Below, in pieces: positions 7,835 to 15,921 of a stretch of 32,042 nt of DNA (within the stretch, counting starts at the first letter, position 1; every line of letters starts with the position of its first letter). The notes beneath the pieces were generated by a model. That model had not been told where the DNA came from and ran no database searches. It saw only the letters and a program-made list of their open reading frames with translations. The position numbers and the translations under genes were made by a program. The stretch spans positions 80,293 to 112,334 of the forward strand of contig CAIPHT010000007.1 in the NCBI GenBank assembly GCA_903864935.1, given 5' to 3'. Source of the stretch: Candidatus Vogelbacteria bacterium. Lineage in GTDB: Bacteria > Patescibacteriota > Minisyncoccia > Phycocordibacterales > XYD1-FULL-46-19.

Positions 7835-9754
7835 ATGGATAAACTCGATTCGTTTGATGAAGAAGAGAGTCTCGACCGTTTTAAGCGTCGTCTCGAACGC
7901 AATATTCCCGCTTCTTTAAATTTGCGTCCAACTCGTCTCCCACGAGCCGACTTTAATGTCCGACGCAATTGGGATGATGAAGGAACTGAACTATTCGACC
8001 CCGCTTTGAAGAAGGCTAAGACGGGGGGTGGCTGGCTTAATAAATTTTTTCTTGGGGCCTTGATCTTCTTTTTGGCAACCCTGGCGGTTGCTGTCTACGT
8101 ATTATTTTATAGTACCAATATTGTCTCAGCCAGCAATATTGATCTTGAGGTTAAGGGCCCGAACCAATTGCGCTCAGGCGATGAGCTTAATTTAGAAACA
8201 ACTATCCGCAATCGCAACAAGGTGACCTTGCGCGATGTGAGCATAACTATCACTTATCCGGCGGGGACCGTTGATTCACTTGAGACAGCTAAAGATCTTC
8301 CTCTCTGGCGACAGACAGTGGCCGATCTTAACCCGGGACAAAGTGCTATGGTTGGCAGTCGGGCGGTAATTTATGGCGCGCAGAATAGTAGCCAGAAGAT
8401 TGTTCTGAAGATTGAGTACCACATCCCTGACTCCAACGCCATTTTTACCAAAGAGACCGAGTACCAAGTTCTAATTGGCTCGGGAACGATCGATCTAAGC
8501 TATGACTTGCCGGCGGAGATTAACTCGGGCAAAACCTTTACTTCTGATCTGAAGATCACTTCTAATTCTAAGTCAGTTCTCCGTCAGGTGGCACTCAAGA
8601 TTGAGTATCCGCTTGGCTTCGATTTCCTGTCAGCCGATCCTTCTCCCACGACAGGCGAGCAAATTTGGTATCTCGGGGACCTTGCGCCCGGAGTTAGTCG
8701 GGATATTAAAATTACAGGGAGTCTCTCGGGAGCAAGCGAGGAATTAAAATCTTTTAAGGTGACCATTGGTCTTGATAAAACGGGGGGCACTGGTGATATC
8801 AGTTCAGAATACGGCTCTTTATTTAAGACGGTTAATCTGAAGAAGGATTTTGTGAGTGCGACGATTGATCTTCGTGGTAAGACCTCGCTGGCTCCGGGCG
8901 ACCGCCTCGAGGGGGGTATCAATTGGACGAATAATTTGCCCGACAAAGTAATTAATGGTTCACTCGAATTGTTCTTGTCTGGGAGTCTTATCGATAAACG
9001 AACGGTTGATAGTCGGGACGGCTTTTATAATTCTTTAACCAATTCTATTATCTGGGACAAGACAACAATTGCGAGTCTTGGCCTCCTTACCCCGGGAGAT
9101 ATTGGTCAATCGAATTTTAGTTTTACCACTTTGCCTCTGAGCGCCGTCCCTGGGGGAGTAGCTTCTCCGATTAATTTGCGATTAGTCTTTAAGGGGACGC
9201 GAGTTACGAGTGATGAGTTTAGTGAGGATGTGGCGACCGAAGTTGTTAAAAGTTTGAAGATAGGGACCTTGGTTAAGTTTGCCTCAGGTGGATCATACTT
9301 TGTCGGACCTTTCAAAAATACTGGTCCTTTGCCACCTAAAGTGGGGGAGGAGACTACTTATACAATAACTTGGTCGGTGACGAATCCGACGAATCCGGTC
9401 AAATTGGCTAAGGTGACAGCCAAACTCCCGTTGTATGTTAAATGGTTGTCAGCTATCGCCCCCCTTGATGAAAAGGTTATTTATGATAAAAATAATAATG
9501 AGGTGACTTGGAATTTGGGTCAGGTTGAGCCGAGCGCTTCTGGCGATTTGCCTACCCGTCAGGCCTCCTTCCAGCTATCGATTACCCCAAGCTTGAGTCA
9601 ATTGGGGGAGGCAGTGGAGCTCTTGAAGAGTATCAATTTTGAGGGTGAAGATGCCGTGACTGGGGAGAAAATCAACCTCTCTGCTCCAGTTATCGACACT
9701 AGATTATCGGCTGACCCTAGCTTTAGCGCTGGGCAAGAAAAGGTGGTAGAATAA
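7835..9754 (+). CDS. Membrane-anchored protein with repeated Ig-like (DUF11-type) domains
   Basis: No specific function recognised. The first 70 or so residues are charged and probably cytoplasmic. One membrane helix follows at about 71-93 (FFLGALIFFLATLAVAVYVLFY), and the rest is probably outside. The outer part shows about four similar beta-rich units. Each has a strand such as IDLxxxxPxxxxSGxxxxxxxxIxN and ends in WxLGxLxPGxxxxxxI; these start near residues 100, 223, 345 and 500. This resembles the DUF11/CARDB group of stalk-like domains. It sits between recO and glyQS and has its own -10 box. It may be a structural envelope protein linking membrane and surface. Confidence 0.8.
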   Translation: MDKLDSFDEEESLDRFKRRLERNIPASLNLRPTRLPRADFNVRRNWDDEGTELFDPALKKAKTGGGWLNKFFLGALIFFLATLAVAVYVLFYSTNIVSASNIDLEVKGPNQLRSGDELNLETTIRNRNKVTLRDVSITITYPAGTVDSLETAKDLPLWRQTVADLNPGQSAMVGSRAVIYGAQNSSQKIVLKIEYHIPDSNAIFTKETEYQVLIGSGTIDLSYDLPAEINSGKTFTSDLKITSNSKSVLRQVALKIEYPLGFDFLSADPSPTTGEQIWYLGDLAPGVSRDIKITGSLSGASEELKSFKVTIGLDKTGGTGDISSEYGSLFKTVNLKKDFVSATIDLRGKTSLAPGDRLEGGINWTNNLPDKVINGSLELFLSGSLIDKRTVDSRDGFYNSLTNSIIWDKTTIASLGLLTPGDIGQSNFSFTTLPLSAVPGGVASPINLRLVFKGTRVTSDEFSEDVATEVVKSLKIGTLVKFASGGSYFVGPFKNTGPLPPKVGEETTYTITWSVTNPTNPVKLAKVTAKLPLYVKWLSAIAPLDEKVIYDKNNNEVTWNLGQVEPSASGDLPTRQASFQLSITPSLSQLGEAVELLKSINFEGEDAVTGEKINLSAPVIDTRLSADPSFSAGQEKVVE

Positions 9755-9770
9755 AAAAATGACAAATAAA

Positions 9771-9777
9771 AAGGAGG
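9771..9777 (+). promoter_or_regulatory. Shine-Dalgarno deciding the glyQS start
   Basis: AAGGAGG, 8 nt before the ATG at 9786. An upstream in-frame ATG at 9759 would place this motif inside the coding region, so 9786 is preferred. Clear Shine-Dalgarno sites are uncommon in this window. Confidence 0.7.
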
Positions 9778-9785
9778 ATAATTTA

Positions 9786-11081
9786 ATGGAGAAAATCGTG
9801 TCGCTTGCCAAGCGTCGCGGTTTTGTTTTTCAAGGCTCGGAGATTTATGGGGGCTTGGCGGGGACTTGGGATTATGGCCCTCTCGGTTTAGCGCTTAAAA
9901 ATAATATCAAGAATCTTTGGTGGCAGAAATTTGTTCTTGACCGTGAAGATATGTATGGCTTGGATGCCGCTATTATTATGGCCGGTCGCGCTTGGGAGGC
10001 ATCAGGTCATGTTGCGGGTTTTGCCGATCCGATGGTGGAGTGTGAGAAATGTCACAAGCGTTTTCGTGAGGATCAGACCGATGGGAAGTGTCCAGAATGT
10101 GCTGGCAATTTAAGCCAAGCGCGACAATTCAACATGATGTTCAAGACTCAGATTGGCGCGGTGGAGGATTCTTCAGCGACAGTTTACCTTCGCCCTGAGA
10201 CCGCTCAAGGTATTTTCGTAAACTTCAAGAATGTTTTAGATGCTTATCATCCCAAATTACCTTTTGGTATCGCGCAGATTGGCAAAGCCTTTCGTAATGA
10301 GATTACCCCTCGTGACTTCGTCTTCCGCACTCGTGAGTTTGAGCAAATGGAGATAGAGTATTTTACCAAAGAAGAAAATTGGCAAGATAATTTTACCGCA
10401 CTACACAAAGAAATGCGCTCTTATATAGAATCGCTGGGTATCCCGAGTGATAAAGTCTATGACCTAGAAGTTCCCGAAGAAGACCGAGCCTTTTATTCCA
10501 AGCGCACAATTGATTTAGAATTTGATTATCCCTTTGGTCGCAAAGAGCTTTGTGGTCTCGCTTACCGCACCAATTATGATCTCTCTCAGCACGCCGAGTT
10601 TAGTGGTAAAGATCAGAATTATTTTGACGAACAAACCGGCGAGAAATTTATTCCCCATGTTATTGAACCTTCTTTTGGTGTTGACCGCTTGGTCTTGGCC
10701 GTCCTCACGAGCGCTTACACAGAGGACGAATTGGGGGGAGAGCCTCGGTCTTACTTAAAATTGAATTATAATGTGGCCCCAATTAAAGCCGCCATCTTTC
10801 CTCTGCTTAAAAATAAGCCCGAACTAGTAGACAAAGCTCGTGAATTGTACCGGATGCTTAAGAGGGAAGTAGGCCAAGTTGCCTTCGACGACAATGGCAA
10901 TATTGGCAAGCGCTATCGCCGACAGGATGAGATTGGCACACCTTATTGTATTACGGTTGATTTTGACACTCTGGGCGAGAAGCCAGAGCTCTTAGACACT
11001 GTCACTGTTCGTGATCGCGATACTGGCGACCAACAACGTCTCAAAATCTCCGAACTTGTGGAGTTTCTCAAGTCTAAATAA
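9786..11081 (+). CDS. glyQS: Glycyl-tRNA synthetase, dimeric type
   Basis: Class II synthetase charging tRNA-Gly. The start MEKIVSLAKRRGFVFQGSEI is the classic N-terminus of the alpha2 type. A CEKCHKRF...CPECAG segment may bind zinc. Motif 2 is RNEITPRDFVFRTREFEQMEIEYF and motif 3 is EPSFGVDRLVLAVL. The C-terminal anticodon-binding domain (PIKAAIFPLLKNKPELV onward) ends in the usual RDRDTGDQQR strand pair. At 431 residues it has normal size. The ribosome site at 9771-9777 fixes the start. The gene lies 31 bp after the membrane protein gene, so the two are probably cotranscribed. Confidence 0.96.
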   Translation: MEKIVSLAKRRGFVFQGSEIYGGLAGTWDYGPLGLALKNNIKNLWWQKFVLDREDMYGLDAAIIMAGRAWEASGHVAGFADPMVECEKCHKRFREDQTDGKCPECAGNLSQARQFNMMFKTQIGAVEDSSATVYLRPETAQGIFVNFKNVLDAYHPKLPFGIAQIGKAFRNEITPRDFVFRTREFEQMEIEYFTKEENWQDNFTALHKEMRSYIESLGIPSDKVYDLEVPEEDRAFYSKRTIDLEFDYPFGRKELCGLAYRTNYDLSQHAEFSGKDQNYFDEQTGEKFIPHVIEPSFGVDRLVLAVLTSAYTEDELGGEPRSYLKLNYNVAPIKAAIFPLLKNKPELVDKARELYRMLKREVGQVAFDDNGNIGKRYRRQDEIGTPYCITVDFDTLGEKPELLDTVTVRDRDTGDQQRLKISELVEFLKSK

Positions 11082-11131
11082 CCTTATAGAATAAGGCCAA
11101 ATGGAGGTCTCGCCTCCACAAGCCGTAGCCC

Positions 11132-11161
11132 TTGACAAGATGGGTTATTTGGGTGTATAAT
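11132..11161 (+). promoter_or_regulatory. Strong sigma-70-type promoter
   Basis: TTGACA (11132-11137), 18 bp, TATAAT (11156-11161): both hexamers match consensus. Transcription would start near 11168 and give a leader of about 135 nt before the ATG at 11303, unlike the leaderless arrangement of most operons here. Confidence 0.75.
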
Positions 11162-11194
11162 ATGGGAGTATTTGAACATTGAGAAAACTTGCGA

Positions 11195-11246
11195 TTTGCC
11201 ATGGCAGAAAGGGCCTTAAGTTTAGGGTTTTTTCTGCTGTGGCAAA
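11195..11246 (+). promoter_or_regulatory. Large hairpin in the 5' leader of the 11303 gene
   Basis: TTTGCCATGGCAGAAA (11195-11210) pairs along all 16 positions, two of them G-U, with TTTCTGCTGTGGCAAA (11231-11246) around a 20-nt loop. It lies between the promoter and the start codon. It may be a regulatory leader or a protein-binding site. I cannot match it to a known riboswitch. Confidence 0.6.
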
Positions 11247-11302
11247 ACTAATCTTTCCGCATTTGGGCGGTTATGACCAACAACTACAGCAAGGAGCATA
11301 AG

Positions 11303-11932
11303 ATGAAACTTGGACAGGCGATGCAGTTTGTTGGGATGTTGCTCACGAATGTTGCGTGGGGAAACATCAAACGGGACATTCAGCCCCTTCTGATGGGTGA
11401 TGAGCCTGGACGAATTGCGCAGGAGTTCGCGCGGTTCGTCGAGAATGGCTGTCGCCTTATTGTTGGGGAGCCGAAAGTTCTCCGACTGGACTCGAGCCAT
11501 AACTTTGACCCCGCCGAATTCATCGGCCAGGGTTGGACGGTCTGGCGGGGTCCGAAGGATGGTAACGGCCTCGAGGGCGAAGAAGAGCTCGACGTCAAGG
11601 AAAGCAACTTGGCCGAGATTGACTTCGGCCAAGTTCTCTTCGAAACCTGTCTCAGGGAGGGTGAAACCTCCATCAAGGGCGAAGAGAAACTCCAGCGGAT
11701 GATTGCTTTTGGCAACATCCGTCTCGGTGGGAAGGCCTTCCTTGACCTGTGGCTTGATTGGCAGGCCAACAAGGAGAATTCCGTCTTGGAGTGGTTGCAT
11801 CGGAATCGTCAGATCACCTACCTGGATTTCTTCGGGTTGGTTCTGCGGAGTCCGAGCGGCAACCGGTACGTGCTCTATCTGTACCGTGATGACGATGGCC
11901 AGCTCGGAGGGCGGGGTTCAACCTCACCTTAG
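11303..11932 (+). CDS. Protein of unknown function, CPR-type accessory family
   Basis: Function not recognised. The ATG at 11303 is chosen because AAGGAG at 11291-11296 lies 6 nt before it; an ATG at 11273 has no such support. The protein has 209 residues, is soluble, acidic in the middle and has no signal peptide. Visible landmarks are VWRGPKDGNGLEGEEELD, IKGEEKLQRMIAFGNIRLGGKAF and the C-terminal ITYLDFFGLVLRSPSGNRYVLYLYR, which looks like a strand pair. From memory, similar proteins with a WRGP...GL.GEE line recur in Parcubacteria, but this is unverified. Codons end in C or G much more often than in neighbouring genes, suggesting transfer or different selection. It is transcribed from a strong promoter through a structured leader and lies beside a toxin-antitoxin pair. 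Confidence 0.75.
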   Translation: MKLGQAMQFVGMLLTNVAWGNIKRDIQPLLMGDEPGRIAQEFARFVENGCRLIVGEPKVLRLDSSHNFDPAEFIGQGWTVWRGPKDGNGLEGEEELDVKESNLAEIDFGQVLFETCLREGETSIKGEEKLQRMIAFGNIRLGGKAFLDLWLDWQANKENSVLEWLHRNRQITYLDFFGLVLRSPSGNRYVLYLYRDDDGQLGGRGSTSP

Positions 11933-11974
11933 GGTATAGATGTGTTCTGGTGCGAGAGGGGGGTCTTTTTGAAC

Positions 11975-12004
11975 TTGACATCCTGTAGCACAAATTGCTA
12001 CAAT
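11975..12004 (+). promoter_or_regulatory. Toxin-antitoxin promoter
   Basis: TTGACA (11975-11980), 18 bp, TACAAT (11999-12004). The -10 ends 6 bp before the antitoxin ATG at 12011, so the mRNA is predicted to be leaderless. Confidence 0.7.
11984..12002. promoter_or_regulatory. Operator palindrome of the toxin-antitoxin operon
   Basis: TGTAGCA-caaat-TGCTACA is a perfect 7-bp inverted repeat lying between the -35 and the -10 and covering the first half of the -10. Ribbon-helix-helix antitoxins normally bind such palindromes to repress their own operon, so autoregulation is the likely use. Confidence 0.65.
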
Positions 12005-12010
12005 AGGGGT

Positions 12011-12226
12011 ATGAGAACAACCTTAAACATTTCGATGCCGGTGGCGATGAAGAAGAACGTGGACCTAGCGGTTAAGGAGGGCAATTATGCTTCAGTTAGC
12101 GAGTTCCTTCGTGATGCTATCCGGGCGCTAGAAGAAAACAAATTATTTAAAGATATTATGGAGAGCGAGCGAGAATTTGCCGCTGGTAAGGGTAAGAAAC
12201 TCCGTTCTTTGAGAGACCTTATGTAA
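12011..12226 (+). CDS. Antitoxin, ribbon-helix-helix (ParD/CopG-like)
   Basis: Seventy-one residues. The N-terminal strand MRTTLNISMP is followed by two helices (VAMKKNVDLAVKEGNYASVSEFLRDAIRALEEN), the standard ribbon-helix-helix DNA-binding fold with the ParD-like SVSEFLRDAIR signature. The tail from residue 48 is charged and would wrap the toxin. The frame extends upstream to an ATG at 11942, but that would put the promoter inside the gene. The promoter, the operator and the usual RHH length all favour 12011. The toxin gene follows 4 bp after the stop. Confidence 0.85.
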   Translation: MRTTLNISMPVAMKKNVDLAVKEGNYASVSEFLRDAIRALEENKLFKDIMESEREFAAGKGKKLRSLRDLM

Positions 12227-12230
12227 ACCC

Positions 12231-12488
12231 ATGGAGATCGAATATTCTCCAAAATTTATGAGGCAATTCAAGAAATTGCCGAAGGAAGCAAAAGAGTCCG
12301 CCCTGAAGTGTGAGAAATTATTTAGAAAAGATCCTTTTGACCCCAAATTAAAAACACACAAATTGCACGGGGTACTGAGAGAATACTGGGCTTTTTCTAT
12401 TTTTTATGATTGCCGTATTTGCTTCGCGTTTATGGAGAGTAATTTTGTAAGATTTCATACTATTGGCAATCACGATATTTACAATTAA
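12231..12488 (+). CDS. RelE/ParE-superfamily toxin
   Basis: Eighty-five residues with the family layout: MEIEYSPKFMRQFKKLPKEAKE (strand and first helix), a second helix, then the strand HKLHGVLREYWAFSIFYDCRICFAF, and the C-terminal VRFHTIGNHDIY typical of YafQ/RelE-like proteins. Known relatives cut mRNA in the ribosome or poison gyrase. The HKLHG...R...F..IG.HD.Y pattern leans towards the mRNA-cutting side, but the sequence alone does not settle it. It is coupled to the antitoxin gene upstream. Confidence 0.85.
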   Translation: MEIEYSPKFMRQFKKLPKEAKESALKCEKLFRKDPFDPKLKTHKLHGVLREYWAFSIFYDCRICFAFMESNFVRFHTIGNHDIYN

Positions 12489-12531
12489 TTTTATAAAAAT
12501 CGTTGGCCTAGCGGGGGAGGGGAAATTGATG

Positions 12532-12537
12532 TATAAT
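12532..12537 (+). promoter_or_regulatory. -10 box before the transporter gene
   Basis: A consensus TATAAT ends 10 bp before the ATG at 12548. No good -35 is found at normal spacing; TTGGCC at 12503 is 23 bp away. The predicted leader is about 4 nt. Confidence 0.4.
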
Positions 12538-12547
12538 AGCCATACTT

Positions 12548-13591
12548 ATGGAGGAGATTAAGAATGTTCGATTAAATATCCACACTGGTACGGTCATTAA
12601 GATTTTACTCGTTTTGGCGGTGGCTTGGGCTGTTTACCTGTTGAAGGATTTGGTTTTGGTTTTATTGACGGCGGTGGTTATTGCTTCGGCGGTGAATCCG
12701 GCGGCCAATTGGTTTGGGCGTCATCGGGTTCCTCGAGTTTTGGCCGTCTTAATTGTCTACGTTTTAGCCTTTAGTATTATTCTGGGCACTTTCTTCTTCT
12801 TCTTGCCGCCCCTCTTTGAGGATTTCTCAGGGATTGCTTTTAAAATTCCGTCACAAATCAATAGTCTGGTTTCTACTAATCCCTCATGGAATACCGTTAT
12901 AAATCTGTTCGGCAATTTCTCTACCAAGATGTCGGCCCAAGATGTGGTAAGTCAGGGGGTAATGAATTCACCTTTACCGAGCAACGTCTTCGAATTAACC
13001 CGAGCCATTTTCTCTGGTCTATTGAGTTTTGTCTTGATTGTTGTTATTTCCTTCTATCTTGCTGTGCAGAAAAATGGGGTAGAGAATTTCTTGCGCGTTG
13101 TTATTCCTAATCGTCGCGAAGAATATATTATCGATCTTTGGCGCCGCACGGAGATTAAGATTGGTCGCTGGATGCAAGGTCAACTTATCTTGGCGGCGGT
13201 GATTGGTCCGTTGGTCTTTCTTGGGCTAACACTCTTCCAGATTAAGTATGCTCTAACTCTGGCCATTGTGGCTTCGGTCTTCGAGATTATCCCAATTTTT
13301 GGACCAATTCTCTCTTCGGTACCGGCTGTTCTCTTGGGTTTTGGCGACAGCGTCACCCTTGGTTTGATTATGGTTGGCTTCTATTTGATTGTTCATCAAT
13401 TCGAGAATCATCTACTCTATCCTTTGGTGGTGAAAAAAATTATCGGAGTTAATCCTTTGATTGTAATTTTGTCACTCTTGGTGGGTTATGAGCTCTTCGG
13501 TTTCTTGGGCATCATTCTTTCTGTCCCGATGGCCACCTTGTTGATGGAGTTTGTTGGTGACATCGAGAGGAACAAACACACCAATGTCTAA
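12548..13591 (+). CDS. AI-2E family transporter (TqsA/PerM-like)
   Basis: A 347-residue polytopic membrane protein. Hydrophobic segments lie at about 17-50 (two close helices), 62-90, 150-172, and a long run from 213 to 330. The segments FEIIPIFGPILSSVPAVLLGF and HQFENHLLYPLVVKKIIGVNPLIVILSLLVGYELFGFLGIILSVP are the strongest signature of the AI-2E/PerM family. Members export a range of small molecules or ions; the substrate cannot be told here. Its last 8 bases overlap the start of metG, indicating cotranscription. Confidence 0.9.
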   Translation: MEEIKNVRLNIHTGTVIKILLVLAVAWAVYLLKDLVLVLLTAVVIASAVNPAANWFGRHRVPRVLAVLIVYVLAFSIILGTFFFFLPPLFEDFSGIAFKIPSQINSLVSTNPSWNTVINLFGNFSTKMSAQDVVSQGVMNSPLPSNVFELTRAIFSGLLSFVLIVVISFYLAVQKNGVENFLRVVIPNRREEYIIDLWRRTEIKIGRWMQGQLILAAVIGPLVFLGLTLFQIKYALTLAIVASVFEIIPIFGPILSSVPAVLLGFGDSVTLGLIMVGFYLIVHQFENHLLYPLVVKKIIGVNPLIVILSLLVGYELFGFLGIILSVPMATLLMEFVGDIERNKHTNV

Positions 13592-15047
13592 GCCTTTTTA
13601 TATCACCACAACCTTGCCTTATGTTAATGCTCCTCTCCATATGGGGCATGCTCTAGAGTTTGTTCGAGCCGATGCCATCGCTCGTTACAAGAAGTTGATT
13701 GGCGAGGATGTTTATTTCAACACGGGGACCGACGAACACGGTCTGAAGATTTTTGAGAAGGCGAAGGAGCAGGGACTCTCTGTCCAAGAATTTGTCGACC
13801 GAGGCTTCGCCATTTTTCAAGAACAACTTAAGATGTTTGGGGTGAGCGAAGACATCCACTTTATGAGGACGACCAACCCGAGCCACGTGAAGGCGGTGCA
13901 AGAATTCTGGCGACGAGTGGCAAGTAACGGTTATATTTATAAAAAGAATTACGAAGCTAAATACTGCTCAGGTTGTGAGAGTGAGAAGACTGATTCAGAA
14001 TTGGTAAATGGTGAATGCCCGCTCCACCCTGGTTTGCCTATCACCCTTATCAACGAAGAGAATTATTTTTTCAAATACTCTGCTTTTACTGATAAGCTCT
14101 TAGAGTTTTATAAAAAAAATCCTAAGTTTGTTGTGCCCGATTTCCGCTTTGGTGAGATTCGTAATTTTGTCGAGACTGGCTTGCAGGATTTTTCTATTTC
14201 TCGTTTGAAGTCTAAGATGCCCTGGGGGATAGAGGTACCGGAGGACCCTGAGCAGGTTATCTATGTTTGGTTTGATGCGTTAGTGAATTACATCTCCACA
14301 TTAGGTTGGCCTTGCCTCGCAGAAGCCTCTGGCGAAGGTGGGCCTGATTTATTTGAAAAATATTGGGTGGGAGGCACACCGACACAATACTGTGGCAAAG
14401 ACAATCTCCGCTTCCAGTCCGCGATGTGGCAAGCCATGTTGATGGCTGCTGACCTTCCCAATTCGCACCAGATTGTTATTGACGGCTTCATTACTGGCGA
14501 GGGGGGAGTCAGAATGTCTAAGACAATTGGGAATGTGGTTGATCCACGCGATGTGGTAGATGAGTATGGTACAGATGCTTTGCGATACTTCTTGTTGCGA
14601 GAAATCAATAGTTTCGAAGATAGCCCTTTTACCATCGAGCGCTTCAAAGAAGCTTATAATTCTGGTCTAGCTAATGGTTTAGGAAATCTCTCTTCTCGCA
14701 TCTTAACCCTCTCCGAGAAATATCTGGATAAGTGCCCTGATATTCCGACATCATCAATTCCCCCTGAGTATTTTAAGTTTTACGAAGAATTCGATATCAA
14801 GAAAGCGATGGATTATATCTGGGACAAGATTCAAGTTCTTGATCGTAGAATTCAAGAAGAAGAGCCCTTCAAAGTTATAAAAGTTGATGACGCGAAGGGG
14901 AAGGAGATGATTAAGAATTTAGTCCTTGATCTTTATGACATTGCGCGAATGCTTAACCCGGTGATGCCCGAGACCAATATTAAACTTAAGAAACTTATCA
15001 AAGACAACAAGAAGCCTGAAGTCCCGCTCTTCTTGCGCAAAGACTAA
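13584..15047 (+). CDS. metG: Methionyl-tRNA synthetase
   Basis: Class I synthetase charging tRNA-Met. The start at 13584 gives MSKPFYITTTLPYVNAPLHMGHALEF, with HMGH at residues 19-22. An upstream ATG at 13551 in the same frame adds 11 unrelated residues and lies inside the transporter gene. The connective peptide has a zinc knuckle, YCSGCESEKTDSELVNGECPLH. Further on are YVWFDALVNYIS, the KMSKS equivalent GGVRMSKTIGNVVDP near residue 310, and a helical anticodon domain. It ends at 487 residues with no C-terminal EMAP-like tRNA-binding domain, a short form. It overlaps the upstream gene by 8 bp and is followed 1 bp later by tatD. Confidence 0.95.
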   Translation: MSKPFYITTTLPYVNAPLHMGHALEFVRADAIARYKKLIGEDVYFNTGTDEHGLKIFEKAKEQGLSVQEFVDRGFAIFQEQLKMFGVSEDIHFMRTTNPSHVKAVQEFWRRVASNGYIYKKNYEAKYCSGCESEKTDSELVNGECPLHPGLPITLINEENYFFKYSAFTDKLLEFYKKNPKFVVPDFRFGEIRNFVETGLQDFSISRLKSKMPWGIEVPEDPEQVIYVWFDALVNYISTLGWPCLAEASGEGGPDLFEKYWVGGTPTQYCGKDNLRFQSAMWQAMLMAADLPNSHQIVIDGFITGEGGVRMSKTIGNVVDPRDVVDEYGTDALRYFLLREINSFEDSPFTIERFKEAYNSGLANGLGNLSSRILTLSEKYLDKCPDIPTSSIPPEYFKFYEEFDIKKAMDYIWDKIQVLDRRIQEEEPFKVIKVDDAKGKEMIKNLVLDLYDIARMLNPVMPETNIKLKKLIKDNKKPEVPLFLRKD

Positions 15048-15048
15048 G

Positions 15049-15906
15049 ATGAAGCCGAAATTTTTTGACGCGCATACCCATCTTAATATGCTCGATGATT
15101 ATCTTCGTCGGCCAGAGGAAGTGGTGTCGAGTTGGCAAGCGGTGGGGGACAAGGCTATAAAGGAAGGCGTTAATTTTGTAAATATTGGGGCAGACTTGCC
15201 TTCGTCTCGCTTGGCCATTGAGCAAGCCGAATATTTTGGTACTAAGGGCTTGGCCACTGTCGGCCTGCACCCGACGGAGAGTGACGCCAACGACTTTGAC
15301 ACGATTGCTAAATTGGCCGAAAGTGAGAAGGTAGTGGCCATCGGCGAATGTGGGCTTGAGTATTATCGAATTGACGATGAGGACGTGAAGGCCAAGCAGT
15401 GTGAACTTTTTATCAAACATATCGAACTGGCGCTTAGATTGGGTAAACCCTTGATGATCCATTGTCGAGCGACCGAGAATAATACCAAACAAAATCATGG
15501 CTCTCCTCTGGTCATAGACGCTCACGAAGATTTGCTTGAGATACTGGCCGGCTATAGAAGTGAGGTGGGAGATAGACTTAAGTTTAATATGCATTTTTTT
15601 ACTGGGACCTGGGAGGTGGCGAAGAAATTTATCGAGCTCGGAGGCTATTTCTCCTTCAACGGGGTCATTACTTTCACCAGCCAATATGACGAGGTGGTGA
15701 AGAATCTGCCAATCAACCGAATAATGTCCGAGACGGATGCCCCCTTGGTTGCCCCTGTCCCACACCGGGGAGAGCGCAATGAGCCGGCCTATGTTCAATA
15801 TGTGGCCGAACATATTGCCAAGCTCCGCTCGGAGCCCCGCGAGGAGGTCTTGGCGGCCTTGGTCCAGAATGCCCTTAAATTCTTTGACATTAGCCCTAAG
15901 AACTGA
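15049..15906 (+). CDS. tatD: TatD-family metal-dependent DNase
   Basis: TIM-barrel hydrolase of the TatD family, whose members act as 3'-5' DNases or deacylases. The metal ligands are visible: HTH at residues 9-11, Glu in AIGECGLEYY, His in LMIHCRA, His in FNMHFFTGT and Asp in MSETDAPLV. VGLHPTE and VNIGADLPSS are further family lines. The 285 residues are slightly longer than usual (about 260). It starts 1 bp after metG; the metG-tatD neighbourhood is common in bacteria. Its last bases contain the promoter for rpsF. Confidence 0.92.
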   Translation: MKPKFFDAHTHLNMLDDYLRRPEEVVSSWQAVGDKAIKEGVNFVNIGADLPSSRLAIEQAEYFGTKGLATVGLHPTESDANDFDTIAKLAESEKVVAIGECGLEYYRIDDEDVKAKQCELFIKHIELALRLGKPLMIHCRATENNTKQNHGSPLVIDAHEDLLEILAGYRSEVGDRLKFNMHFFTGTWEVAKKFIELGGYFSFNGVITFTSQYDEVVKNLPINRIMSETDAPLVAPVPHRGERNEPAYVQYVAEHIAKLRSEPREEVLAALVQNALKFFDISPKN

Positions 15907-15912
15907 TAATAT
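15884..15912 (+). promoter_or_regulatory. Strong promoter for rpsF-ssb-rpsR inside the end of tatD
   Basis: TTGACA (15884-15889), 17 bp, TAATAT (15907-15912) with TGa directly before it, an extended -10. The -35 and most of the spacer are still tatD coding sequence. The -10 ends 9 bp before the rpsF ATG, leaving a leader of about 2 nt. Confidence 0.75.
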
Positions 15913-15921
15913 AAGCCCCGT

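Noticed and set aside
11222-11800. Open frame of 192 codons on the - strand opposite the 11303 gene
   Set aside because: The + strand gene has promoter, ribosome site and protein-like pattern; this one has none.
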